Source: Micropterix aruncella (lineage: Eukaryota > Arthropoda > Insecta > Lepidoptera > Micropterigidae). Taken from it: a stretch of 64,000 nucleotides of DNA. The notes beneath the pieces were generated by a model that was given only the letters and a program-made list of their open reading frames with translations, was not told the DNA's origin and ran no database searches. The stretch covers positions 6,140,062 to 6,204,061 of the forward strand of contig OX155955.1 of assembly GCA_944548615.1 (NCBI GenBank), read 5' to 3'. The position numbers and the translations under genes were made by a program. Positions 21,950 to 32,161 of this stretch are shown one piece after another (within the stretch, counting starts at the first letter, position 1; every line of letters starts with the position of its first letter).

Positions 21950-22775
21950 AGCCATATAGATGAGACTTTGCTGTCTTAATTTCTCGGTCTAACCGTGAAA
22001 GACAATGTTTTGATTAAAACTTCTACCTTTATTATTCAATACGACCTATAGATGGGATTTCGCTGTCTTAATTTCTCGGTCTAGCCGTGAAAGACAATGT
22101 TTTAATTAAAACTTTTATCTTTAATATTCAATAAGCCCTATAGATGAGACTTTGCTGTCTTAATTTCTCGGTCTAACCGCGAAGACTCAATGTTTTAATT
22201 AAAAAATTTACCTTTATTATTCAATAAGCCTATATATATAAGACTTCGCTGTGTTAATTTCTCGGTCTAACCGTGAAAGACAATGTTTTGATTAAAACTT
22301 TTACCTTTATTATTCAATGAGACCTATAGATGGGACTTCGCTGTCTTAATTTATCGGTCTAACCGTGAAAGACAATGTTTTAATGAAAACTTTTACCTTT
22401 ATTATTCAATGAACCCTATAGATGAGACTTCGCTGTCTTAATTTCTCGGTCTAACCGTGAAAGACAATGTTTTAATTAAAACTTTAACCTTTATTATTCA
22501 ATAAGCCCTATATATGAGACTTCGCTGTCTTAATTTCTCGGTCTAACCGTGAAAGACAATGTTTTAATTAAAACTTATGCCTTTATTATTCAATGAGCCC
22601 TATAGATGAGACTTCGCTGTCTTAATTTCTCAGTCTAACCATGAAAGACAATGTTTTAATAAAAAAAAAAACCTTTATTATTCAATGAGCCCTATATATG
22701 AGACTTCGCTGTCTTAATTTCTCGGTCTAACCGTGAAAGCCAATGTTTTAATTAAAACTTTTACCGTTATTATTC
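21950..22775. repeat. 92-bp tandem array, nine copies
   Basis: The unit contains 'GACTTCGCTGTCTTAATTTC', 'TCGGTCTAACCGTGAAAGAC', 'AATGTTTTAATTAAAAC' and 'CTTTATTATTCAAT'. The CGGTCTAACC word recurs at 21985, 22077, 22169, 22263, 22355, 22447, 22539, 22630 (with one change) and 22722, a period of 91-94 bp. Copies differ at only a few sites. The last unit runs straight into the 3' end of a mariner transposase remnant, whose stop codon region (TTATTATTCAACATAATC on plus) resembles part of the unit. Confidence 0.9.
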
Positions 22776-23075
22776 AACATAATCCTCTTGAACCTAAACA
22801 CTTTTTATATCGTTCAATGTGGATCCTATGGAAATACCAGTTTGGATCTTTGTCATCAAAGTACTTGGAACGCCGGTATAGACCTCTTCATCTGATGAAA
22901 ACCGATTGTCTTTAAGCTCTTTCTTCAGGTTAAGAAAGAAGAAATAGTCATTGGACGACACGTCTGGAGAAGACGGTGGATGTGTGAGCTCTTCGAAACC
23001 GTAATCCTTCAGTGGACCCATGGCAACTTGTGTAAGTGTACAACGGTACGGACAGTCTCAACGTAACGGCGTTGT
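22764..23075 (-). pseudogene. mariner transposase C-terminal remnant
   Basis: On the minus strand: 'TQVAMGPLKDYGFEELTHPP', then 'SSPDVSSNDYFFF' (normal mariner 'YSPDLAPSDYHLF', so the third Asp of the DD34D triad is kept in 'SNDYF'), 'LKKELKDNRFSSDEEV', and after a frame change 'RYKKCLGSRG', comparable to the usual C-terminal 'W.KCI...GDYVE'. The region upstream (23040-23075) is only faintly readable. The N-terminal two thirds are missing. The element's 3' side is the 92-bp array. Confidence 0.8.
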
Positions 23076-23104
23076 CTAACCAAAAGAAGACACTACAGCG
23101 ACAC

Positions 23105-23370
23105 TTAGTTTTTACTTTCCCGGCCCACCAACCAACGAGGAGGTAAGATATTGTGAACGCGTAATATTTGTTTTTCGAGAAAAATACGGGAATATTTATT
23201 TAAAGCCCCCTCTGAGACGATTAAGACCATTGGAAGTCAGTATGTTTGTAGGTGTGCATTCCTCCACGATAGAGCTGAAATTTGGCATGCTGGCATCGTT
23301 TGGTCATTTTCAAAGGTTGTGTTTGAAATCGGTCCATTAGGGGGCGGTCCATCAATGGATAATATAAAAA
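23105..23370 (+). repeat. Dispersed repeat, 'TTCCTCCACGATAGC' family, copy 3
   Basis: 'TTTCCCGGCCCACCAACCAACG' start, 'ATTGTGAACGCG', 'GACGATTAAGACCATT', 'GCATTCCTCCACGATAGAGC', 'GAAATTTGGCATGCTGGCATC' and 'GAAATCGGTCCATTAGGGGG' match the other copies in the same order. Confidence 0.6.
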
Positions 23371-23439
23371 ACTATTTAGAAACAGTATAAATGTTTGTTT
23401 ATCGTAAATCGTACCTTTAGTCTTTGGCTATCTTTACAT

Positions 23440-24085
23440 ATTAATTTATAGCAAGATTGGCCTGCCGATTCGTGGCCCAAAAAGGATTTCGATGGCCCTT
23501 CCATGGCTAGAGATTCTGCTTCATCATTTCCTTGTTTCCTATTGTATATGCGATTTTTGCTCAAGAAGCTCTTTGCGAATTCTATTGCAATAAGAGCTCG
23601 GCCATATCCCACGAGGAAGTACATCGGCATGACACCAGGAATAAAACCCTGTATCTCCAACCGTTCGTAGCACGTACTGCCAAGTTCCAGGCGACTAGTC
23701 GATACTTAGGCCTCAAACTTTTTAATAAATTGCCCGAAAGATTAAAAGAAATTAAAAACATCGATATTTTCAAGAGATCCATCCGAGTCTATCTGCTTAA
23801 AATCAACATGTATGCCCATAACGACTTCTTAAAATATTTTAAAAATACATAGCATCGTATCTACCCATTTAATCTAATACATATTATTTACCGTTAATTG
23901 TTTTGTTGTAAACTGTTATTATATAGTCTATGTTTTCGTAAATTGGTAAGTTTAAAACTATATATTGTATATCATCTCTTGTCTAAATTGAGTAACTAAT
24001 TTAAGATTAATTACTGTCATTCCTACACAATTGTATGGTTGTATTGGAAATAAATACCTTTTACTTTACTTTACTTTACTTTATA
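23440..24085 (+). mobile_element. 5'-truncated LINE with (CTTTA)n tail
   Basis: The coding remnant starts near 23450 with 'ARLACRFVAQKGFRWPF'-like reading and continues in the 23532-23852 frame: 'HRHDTRNK', 'RTAKFQATSRYLGLKLFN', 'LPERLKEIKNIDIFKRSI', then a stop. This is the C-terminus of a CR1/jockey-type RT protein. The 3' UTR follows and ends in 'AAATAAATACC' plus CTTTA repeats at 24060-24085, the tail microsatellite. It is in plus orientation and non-functional. Confidence 0.75.
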
Positions 24086-24117
24086 TTTCTTGTAACCAAA
24101 GGTCTTGCTTGCGAAAA

Positions 24118-25150
24118 TATTTATTTATTTATTTATAACGTACAAGAAAAAAATACAAAGACATGCTTACTGTTGTACATGAAGAATAATTAAAAACAAA
24201 CATTAATATAGCGAAAAACATAGCTCTATGCATATAAATATGCTAGCATATCCGATATGAAGCGAAATCGCACAACCGACTAGACCTAGAAGGTCTGTCT
24301 CTGGCTGTGTTGTGTTATACCAACTGTATGTTTGTTAACTCGCGAACTGACGAATTTAATTAGTTTTCAAAGATTTCTAAATCTAACAAATGTGTTTTTT
24401 ACACAAATTAAAGTAAAATTTAAAGTAGAAAAAAATATGTGCAATTAAGGACAAAAAAAAGTAAACTTTACATTATATTCAATCAATTTAAGTGGAAAAT
24501 AAGTAATAATGTATACAAATATATGAATGAACACTAAATTGTAATATATATGTATGGAAAAATAATATGTAATATTGCACAATTTTACAAATACATATTT
24601 TTTGATACGCACCCTACAGTAGTAATAAGATCTTTAGATTTTGAACGCCCAATATTTAGAAGCCAGTTTTTTACTTTACCTTTAAAAGTTATATTATTTT
24701 TTACGTTTTTTGTTGATTCACATAGTGAGTTGTAAACTTTCGGGGCGATAAAAAACATTGTCTTCGGGCAAATGTGCTTTTTACCTTTGGAATTGTGAAC
24801 AATTCCTTTTCAGCATTTTTCGTTAACTACATTTGTTGACTTCTTGCTTTGTACTCTTTAGTTTTGTGAAAGCTTACAAGGCACTGCTTAATAAATAGCT
24901 GGCAGATATCCAAAACCTTAAACTCCGCAAAGAGCTGATTTGAACTGTACCGAGGAGGCTTTTTGTTTATGACTCTTATTAGTAACTTTTGTGCTTTTTA
25001 TAGTCGGTCCATTGTTGTTTTTGTACATGAGTCCCACGCATAAATCTAAGCATTGGTTTATGTGGTACTAGATAGAAACAAATTCCGAAGTCCTGCATAC
25101 GATTGGTTTTTACAGATTTCCGTTTTATGTATCATCCCCAAAATGAGATC
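24118..25150 (-). mobile_element. 5'-truncated LINE remnant, Rex1/CR1-like
   Basis: An ATTTATTTATTTATTTATAA tail at 24120 marks a minus-strand LINE 3' end, as at 45336 and 51050. Further in, the minus strand preserves traces of the RT C-terminus ('...FKVL' and 'KAQKLLIRVINKK'-like segments at about 24900-25010, visible as the complement of 'CTTTTTGTTTATGACTCTTATTAG'). It is heavily mutated. Confidence 0.5.
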
Positions 25151-25489
25151 AACGGACTGCTATTCTAGTCAATATGTGTGAATGTGTTTCGTAGCAAAAA
25201 AATATTTCTTAATAAGGTACGGAACCTTCGGCGCGTGAGTAAAATTCGCATTCGGGTCATTTTATTTTTAATCAGTGTGGCCATAGCCTATTCGCCCCCT
25301 GGCCATATTGTGCCTTCGCTTAGCGTCTTCGAAGGATTGGCGGTGTAACGACAACCACAAAATGCCAGGTAGTCTCGCCTTTAAAAGCGTCACGGTAAAG
25401 TTATTGAAAGCGTTACCTTGCATCATCCACCTGTAACGCTCAAGATAAACAACCCTGACCTCTAAATTTCACCGCTGTTCGAAAATAGA

Positions 25490-26060
25490 AGCGAAAGGGT
25501 TAAAACAGTCCACCATCTAGCTACGTCACAACCCGTTAGAGACCAACGCCTTACCGCGAGATAGCCAGTAATGTTACCTGGCGGGCGACAATTGCGCCCT
25601 AACTACCAATTGTGACCAGATTTTTCCGGTCTCTCGATTGGTTCCGAGTTCGAGGTCGCTTGCGCGGTCCTCTCCCTTACGAAGCGGTGAAACGGTGTAT
25701 ACCGAATCTATCGCGGACCACAACGTCCTTTGCCCGGCTTTCACCCAGGATCGGATGGCCGATGGTAATTTCAAGAGCAGTCGCCGTAAGGTCCGCAACC
25801 ACCCGCGCTCTATAGGAAACAGTACAGCTTCCAGACTTCTCCGACTGTTAGTCAGAGTGCTAATGGGCCCATGATGAGGTGGCCACGATGACCCATGTGT
25901 TCAGGGTCGGTCACACTCACGGGTCAACACCCATCCGATGGCCTCCACGCATGGGGTGCGAACCTGGGTAGGACACTGGGTCAACCAGTCTCCCCTGGGA
26001 ATCAAACCTCTGGCGCTCCTGGACGGTCTGCGCACCGAGCGGCGCAAGCCAAGTAATATC
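25490..26060. mobile_element. Hairpin-tail retroposon, copy a (5'-inverted)
   Basis: 25500-25850 is the reverse complement of the second half of the copy at 61434-62059 ('TCCGGTCTCTCGATTGGTTCCGAGTTCGAGGTCGC', 'CAAGAGCAGTCGCCGTAAGGTCCGC', 'GACTGTTAGTCAGAGTGC'). At the junction 'GTGCTAATGGGCCC' the first half follows in forward orientation ('TGTTCAGGGTCGGTCACACTCACGGGTCAACACCC', 'GGCGCTCCTGGACGGTCTGCGCACCG'). The halves are therefore inverted relative to the other copies. The 3' hairpin end is missing. Confidence 0.7.
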
Positions 26061-26454
26061 AAATCTATATTGTAGGTGTATTTGATCTCTTTCACGTCCA
26101 CCCATTCAGTATCCTTGTATGCAAAGAAACTGCCGATATAAACACTGTCAATATTTGACAAATATATAAATGTATAAAAACATATTTGTATAAATATATT
26201 GTTATACACAAAATTGCTAAATATAACCCATCTCTTCGTCTCATTTGCATATAGCTTTGTGATTCGGAACGACTCGTGCCTCCCCCTGATTTCCGATGAT
26301 TAGTCATGTTTCTTTTGATGCAAAATAAACGTTGCAAATTGGGTATGTGATACTAAGTGACGGGTAATATATGTCATACAGAATTCCTTGTCACGATTTT
26401 CTTTATTTACGTACGTAACTCGTGAGCAGACCCATCTACATAACAATACAATCA
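26061..26454. other. Unassigned AT-rich sequence
   Basis: No supported gene. Short minus-strand frames here are accidental. Confidence 0.3.
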
Positions 26455-27340
26455 ACTACTGTAGCAGGTAGGCATTCCTACTCTTGGATGCGTCACAAAA
26501 TTAAATGCTAGAAATGTAATTATTAGAAACATAATCATCATGATGGTTGTCATGGCTGTTATATTCATTATTATCTACATACAAATAATCAAAATATATT
26601 AATGTGATGTAATAGTCAGGGAGAATAATATATTAAAATAGAAATGCAAATTCTCTGTAGAATAATCAAGTAAAATTATTTTATTATCAATCCAGCAATA
26701 TACCTTCGTATTTATTTAAAATGAATAAAAGTATAATAAATTATATGTGAATTAGAATGTCAGCTATCATAATACCATTATATTTAAAACTGTTTAAACA
26801 TTTACAAATTTTACTATTCACTAACATGGAAAATAAACTCAGAATTTTCAAACTCTTAAACCTATACCATAAATTGGGTTTTTTACCAAATTATTTACAA
26901 TTATCTTTTTAAATTGGCCCTCTCCAAAGCTTTTCATCGCTCTGGAATCTTATTAAAGTAAGTTTTAATTTTGGTGAATAAAACTGAATCGCACTTTGTT
27001 AGGTCGCTGTCGGTTTATGTGGAGATTGGATTTATTCCTGGTATCGTGATGATGAAAATCACTATTCACCGGAACTTTTGCTAGGTGTCTACGTGCGTAA
27101 ATAATATTTTGGTAGATGTAAGAAGAAAATAGAGTCATGATTCCTTATTCTACGAGTAGCGACTTACAAGAACTTCTTGGAGAGACTCTATATAAACTAA
27201 GTACATACCGCTCTTTTCTGGAGGAGAAAAAATCTTTTTGAATTTGATGCCATTCCCCAACACAGTAGCTCATACGTTAAAATATGCAAAATAAAGGGAT
27301 TTAGCGGATTCAAAACGCATACATTTCTTATCTAATATAC
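26455..27340 (-). mobile_element. Decayed copy of the CR1-like LINE seen at 3012-6700
   Basis: 'GTAGGCATTCCTACTCTTGGATGCGTC' at 26467 matches the 3' UTR of the first copy at 3047. 26930-27330 matches its C-terminal coding part ('TTTTCTGGAGGA', 'GCCATTCCCCAACAC', 'TCTAATATACTAAG') in the same order. Multiple indels close all frames. It is minus orientation. Confidence 0.65.
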
Positions 27341-27423
27341 TAAGAAAGGTGAGAATGGGATAGACCACTACCTAGATAAATGGACAAAGGAATTAGGAAT
27401 TCGTAGTTTCGAAACGTTTTTTA

Positions 27424-28310
27424 AAGACACGTAAAATGTGTCGTCTGAAGCCGCGTTGAAGCACTGGCTCCCGTCGAATCACCAAAGTTAAGCAGCGTCG
27501 AGTGTAGACAATACAACGATAGATGCCCGCCTACTTACTGCCCCGTGATGTTAAAGCCTGTTACCTTACGTACTGCCCAGACAGTACTTAAAAGTCAGTA
27601 CAGAAAGACACTTAAAAAGTGTCGCCTGAAGCCGCGTTGAAGCACTGGCTCCCGTCGAATCACCAATGTTAAGCAGCGTCGAGTGTGGACAATACAACGA
27701 TAGGTGCCCGCCTACGTACTGTCCCGTGATGTTACAGCCTGTTACCGTACGTACTGCCCAGACAGTACTTAAAAGTCAGTACAGAAAGACACTTAAAAAG
27801 GGTCGTCTGAAGCCGCGTTGAAGCACTGGCTCCCGTCGAATCACCAAAGTTAAGCAGCGTCGAGTGTAGACAATACAACGATAGATGCCCGCCTACTTAC
27901 TGCCCCGAAATGTTACAGCCTGTTACCTTACATACTGCCCAGACAGTACTTAAAAGTCAGTACAGAAAGACACTTAAAAAGTGTCGTCTGAAGCCGCGTT
28001 GAAGAACTGGCTCCCGTCGAATCACCAAAGTTAAGCAGCGTCGAGTGTGGACAATACAACGATAGGTGCCCGCCTACGTACTGCCCCGTGATGTTACAGC
28101 CTGTTACCGTACGTACTGCCCAGACAGTAATTAAAAGTCAGTACACAAAGACACTTAAAATGTGTCGTCTGAAGCCGCGTTGAAGCACTGGCTCCCGTCG
28201 AATCACCAAAGTTAAGCAGCGTCGAGTGTGGACAATACAACGATAGGTGCCCGCCTACGTACTGCCCCGTGATGTTACAGCCTGTTACCTTACGTACTGC
28301 CCAGTCAGGT
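27424..28310 (+). repeat. Array of five 181-bp repeats containing 5S rRNA-like sequence
   Basis: The CCGCGTTGAAG word recurs at 27451, 27632, 27813, 27994 and 28175, exactly 181 bp apart. About 115 bp of each unit aligns with metazoan 5S rRNA: CCGCGTTGAAGCACTGG, CCCGTCGAATCACC, and the well kept box A 'AAGTTAAGCAGCGTCG', ending 'CCCCGTGATGTTA'. The box C region (normally TTGGATGGGTGACCGCC) is altered to 'ACGATAGATGCCCGCC'. The remaining ~65 bp is spacer with 'GCCCAGACAGTACTTAAAAG'. Copies differ at few sites. Because of the box C change I regard them as 5S-derived repeats rather than working genes. Confidence 0.85.
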
Positions 28311-28314
28311 AATG

Positions 28315-28715
28315 GTTCTCGTGAAGTTGGGCCACTAAGACCCTTTCGTTTTCTTGGGTCGGCCTAACTCAAGGTTCAACTTCTATCTGGTAACCTCCTC
28401 GAAGATAGTCGAACCTGGAAAGGACTCTGTTTTTTCCTGTTACGGCATGGATCGGTTTCCTCTGGGGGGTGTCCTTCGGGCGCTGTTGTCAGAGTGCACA
28501 ATGGATTGGCGGTCTGGTGCGCAGACCGTCCATGCAATGCAGGAGCGTCAGAAGGTTGATTCCTAGGGAAAACTAGCCCTAAGGTCAGAGTCCCGCCCGG
28601 GCGCGCACTTCATGCGTGGAGGCCGCCGGATGGGTGTTGACCCTTGAGTGTGACCAACCCTGAACAGAATGGGTCTTCGTGGCCAACTCAGCAAGGGCCC
28701 ATAGCTCCCGTCTTA
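28315..28715. mobile_element. Hairpin-tail retroposon, copy b (inverted 5' modules)
   Basis: 28325-28480 is a forward 5' module ('TCGTGAAGTTGGGCCACTAAGACC', 'GGTCGGCCTAACTCAAGGTTCAAC'). 28510-28710 is the reverse complement of the 5' module of the 61434 copy, ending 'GGGTCTTCGTGGCCAACTCAGCAAGGGCCCATAGCTCC'. The last 5S-like repeat runs into its left side within about 20 bp. Confidence 0.65.
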
Positions 28716-28964
28716 TTTATGAAATATTTATTTAATAAATAAAGTCAATGAGTAGTTGGCCAAATTCCTATTAATATGCGACGCAACGCAATGAAAATTT
28801 GAATTTCGAACGCGCGTCATCTCATTCAATTTAAAAATCAAATTGCAAACGCCTGTTGGTAGCCGAGAGCATTCGAATTCATTTTTCGAACAAGCCACGC
28901 ATCGCAAGCGTCGGCGTTTTTAAGGGTTTTGCTATTTAATTAAAGTATGGCGGACTTTAAATAT
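28716..28964. other. Unassigned
   Basis: No gene or known repeat recognised. Confidence 0.3.
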
Positions 28965-29340
28965 AATTTATGACGCTTGCTTATGAGATATTCCAACCAA
29001 AATTTTAGAATGTGATATCGGTTCAACAAGGCACCTGTGTACCGCAACCGAAGTCTCTAAGTCCAATTTTCGAGATTGAAATAAGACTAGTGCGCCCTCT
29101 GGTGGATCGATTTCAACAACAATCTTTTTAACTCCTGCCATGACTAAATGATGCCTGCATGCCAAATTTCAGTTCAATCAGATGAAGCGTTTCGGCGCAC
29201 TATGGAGGAGGAATACACAGACACACACGCACGCACGCACGTATGCACGTACGCTTGCGCACACATATACACACACATTTAGGCGCGTTCACAATACTTT
29301 ACCTCCCCATCGATTGCTGGGCCGGTAAAGTAAACATAAA
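28965..29340 (-). repeat. Dispersed repeat, 'TTCCTCCACGATAGC' family, copy 4 (reversed)
   Basis: The complement of 'GAGATATTCCAACCAAAATTTT', 'GTGCGCCCTCTGGTGGATCG', 'GCATGCCAAATTTCAG', 'GGAGGAATACACAGACACAC' and 'GTTCACAATACTTTACC' matches the other copies in mirrored order. A (CA/GCAC)n stretch lies at 29218-29278. Confidence 0.6.
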
Positions 29341-29980
29341 AATGTTACTTTGATGAAAAATGTACTGTGTTTTACTCAGTTTGAGGCGATATACTGGCTG
29401 TAATGTTATTAAAATACTGTGATATGTTTGTTCCTTCGTTGATAAATGAATTGCTTGCAATATTGACTGCTCATTCTTGTAGTTTGGTGAGACTTTGAAT
29501 TCAACGTCTTGCGTCTCGCCTGATTCCAGCCAGAACAATAGTAGCGCTTCTCTGCAGACGGAGATGTATATGATCGATAAAGTTTGAGGGCACGTCTCGT
29601 GAATCGTGTCATATCTTTACATCGAACGGCATACGTCTGTGTTTCCGCTCGTCATCCCACCCTCTCGACGTAGAAGACGTGGGGAGAACAACAGGGGAGG
29701 GGGGGGGGGGGTGTTACTATGACAGCCCTGGCCTACGCCAACCGATAAAAGGAAACTACTCGAAGGGTGCGTTATTTTTAGGACTTTCTTTGCCTTTTGT
29801 TAGGGAAGTAATGCGTCGGAAATAAATTAGTAGTGTTTCGACAGGAAGTGGATTCGTTCATTTTCATAAGCGGGATCGAAACGCCACAAGGAACAGCGTG
29901 ATGATAAAATGATATTTAAGAGGTAGTTGAAGGATTGTACCTCTCATTACGTATCATATGCTCTCCAAATCTTTTGAAAT
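29341..29980. other. Unassigned
   Basis: A G run lies at 29700-29710. No frame has recognisable domains; the 79-codon minus frame at 29299-29538 has no assigned family. Confidence 0.3.
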
Positions 29981-29982
29981 AT

Positions 29983-30180
29983 AGGGTTTTCCAATAACGG
30001 CGGGTGGATTTTGACAGTCTGTGGCGGCCATGTTATTTTGGCGGCGTCTGTCGAATCTGTTTATTATTCAGTCACTGTTTATTATGCCAAATCCCCATGT
30101 CAAGGTTCACGATTGAGCAGCACGTTAAAACTTGATTATCGAAATGAGTGTTCGTTAGTGCATGGTTATCTCTCGCGAAG
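29983..30180 (+). pseudogene. mariner/IS630-like transposase 5' end
   Basis: A terminal-repeat-like 'AGGGTTTTCCAATAACGGCG' at 29983 is followed by an ATG at 30097 reading 'MSRFTIEQHVKT' then a stop. The frame continues as 'SKNECSLVHGYLS'. This resembles the 'MPRFSIEQR...YYKN.ES....' start of IS630/mariner-like transposases whose C-terminal half is seen at 47640-48150. It is broken after 12 codons, with no catalytic domain. Confidence 0.45.
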
Positions 30181-30391
30181 GTGACCACCAAGATTATGCG
30201 ATTTCACCTCGCATTGATCCGAATTTCTGAGTGTGGCATCGCAGGGCTGACGCCCTGCGGCAGGTATCTCGTGGCGATCGCGCGCCGATCGTAACGCTTT
30301 ATATAGCATCGCCCCGGCCGCCACTGCCGCCGACCGCGGTCGGTTGCTCTCGGTGCTCAAGTAATAAAACGGTTTTTTATTCAATATTTGT

Positions 30392-31018
30392 CCATTGGAG
30401 CTAATGGGTCCATTTTGTTCAGGGTTGGTCACATTCACGGGTCAACACCCACCGGCGGCCTCCACGCATGAAGTGCGAGCCCGGGCAGGACTCAACCTTA
30501 GGAGTCAACCTTCTGGCGCTCCTGGACGGTCTGCGCACCGTGCGGCGTAAGCCAATCGATTAAGCACTCTGACTAACAGTCGGGGGAGTCTGGAATCAGT
30601 ACTGTTTCATATAGAGCGGGGGTGGTTGCGGACCTTACGGCGACTGCTCTTGAAACGACCATCGGCTACCCGATCCTGGGTGAAGAGCCGGGCAAAGGAC
30701 GCCGTGGTCCGCGATAGAAAATTCGGTTTACACCGTTTCACCGCTTCGTAAGGGAGAGGACCGCGCAAGCGACCTCGAACTCGTTACCAGTCGAGAGACC
30801 GGAGTAATCTGGTCCTAATTGGAAGTAAGGGCGTGAGTGTAAGCCCGCTGGGTAACATACCTGGTTATCTCGCGTATAAGGCGTTGGCCTCTTACGGGCA
30901 TGTGGCGGAGCTTGACGGTGGACTGTTTGTCCAAGTCTTCTTCGATCACTTCACAATCGTTAAAATTTCCTGAGGTGACGGGTTCGCCCGTTGTAGTTGA
31001 TTACTCTATTTTTTCATT
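30392..31018 (+). mobile_element. Hairpin-tail retroposon, copy c (full length)
   Basis: A 627-bp copy bounded by AATATTTGT (30383-30391 and 31019-31027). It is colinear with the copy at 61434: 'GGAGCTAATGGG', 'GTTCAGGGTTGGTCAC', 'GGCGCTCCTGGACGGTCTGC', 'GAAACGACCATCG', 'GGGAGAGGACCGCGCAAGCGACCTCGAACTCG', then the 3' end 'TGACGGGTTCGCCCGTTGTAGTTGA' and CTCTATTTTT. No long coding frame exists. Confidence 0.85.
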
Positions 31019-31029
31019 AATATTTGTTT

Positions 31030-31780
31030 ATCTTACATAATTTGTTTTATTTATTTGGCATTTGGAGCTTAGGTACCGGTTATTTGTCAGTATCCTATGT
31101 ACCCGGGATGACATGACGATTCTAACATACATACATACATAAGCACTAAAAACAATACACTCTTTTTTTTTGTAAGTCTTATAGAAGAGACAATTACTTA
31201 TCGTTGTCAATTACGAAGTAAGGACCTAATAAAATAATTTAAACAGACGCAATAATGCAATTCTTTTTTTGAATTTGAATTCTCGCTATTTTTCTATTAT
31301 TCTTTGCCAACGCACATGCAGCCTCCCCTGCACTGCGCCCCTGCGTTGTGTTTCTTGTCAGTCTCCTACAATTCCTTATTACGGGCGTTGAATGAAATGG
31401 TTCACTTCCGTCCGCTTGTGTTTGTGTTTGTTTTTACGTTTAACCAAATTAGCGGATATCGCTTGTGACACATTCTGAACGGTGGGCGGAGCAAACCTAA
31501 CCTCTCTCTCTCTCTCTCTCTCCATCCCTTTCTCTCCCTCTCTCGGTGCAAGATAATAACAACATGCTATCTTCCGGTGTCGCCAATCCCAGAATTTTAT
31601 ACAGTATTTCACTGTCTCATACTTAAATATTACAATAATAGACAATGAAAGATTTTGAAGTCCAAACATAAAATGTGTTTTTAGAGCATACATTTGGTTG
31701 GACATTATACAGTCTGTTCGAGGGGGTCGGGGTTTTTTTAAGGCGTGATTCTGTACATCAAACTGAACAAGAAATATTTT
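31030..31780. other. Unassigned, with a (TC)n microsatellite
   Basis: A TC/CT repeat occupies about 31500-31547. CATACATA repeats lie at 31128-31142. No supported gene. Confidence 0.4.
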
Positions 31781-31781
31781 T

Positions 31782-32062
31782 TGTTTGTTTCTATTCTTTA
31801 TCGTGAAGTTTCACACGATGGGCGGGTTTATTATCATACGACAATATCTTATAACCAACCCTACTATGAAGTGTTTATACTCGTATGTGTGCGTGTAATA
31901 TATGTAAAAAAATGTATGAGTAGATATTGCATTCGCACTACAGAATTGAAATGCGGTTCCGCTAATTTTATCCCAACAGAAAATTGTGATCTAGCCGGGA
32001 ATCGTACCCGGAACCTTACGATGTTAAGATCAGGCGACTAACCATTATGCCAACGGGCCGTG
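31782..32062 (-). mobile_element. tRNA-derived SINE, full length, reversed
   Basis: Reverse complement of the 19384 SINE: tail 'ATGGGCGGGTTTATTATCATACGAC' at 31818, body 'TTTTATCCCAACAGAAAATT', B box complement 'GGGAATCGTACCC' at 31997-32009, A box complement 'CTAACCATTATGCC' at 32038, and a head ending ACGGGCCGT. Confidence 0.85.
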
Positions 32063-32161
32063 GTAATATAATGGTCAATTGTAATTATTACATTATAAAC
32101 TTTTTTGTTTTCTTTTTTTTTCACCTTTTTAGATTATTGTTTAAAGGAAATTTTTCTACAT

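Noticed and set aside
21950..22775. CRISPR-like array
   Set aside because: Repeats are contiguous 92-bp units without unique spacers, in an animal genome next to a mariner.
27424..28310. Functional 5S rRNA genes
   Set aside because: The box C region and several stem positions differ from 5S, so I call them 5S-derived repeats; the species' own 5S would settle it.
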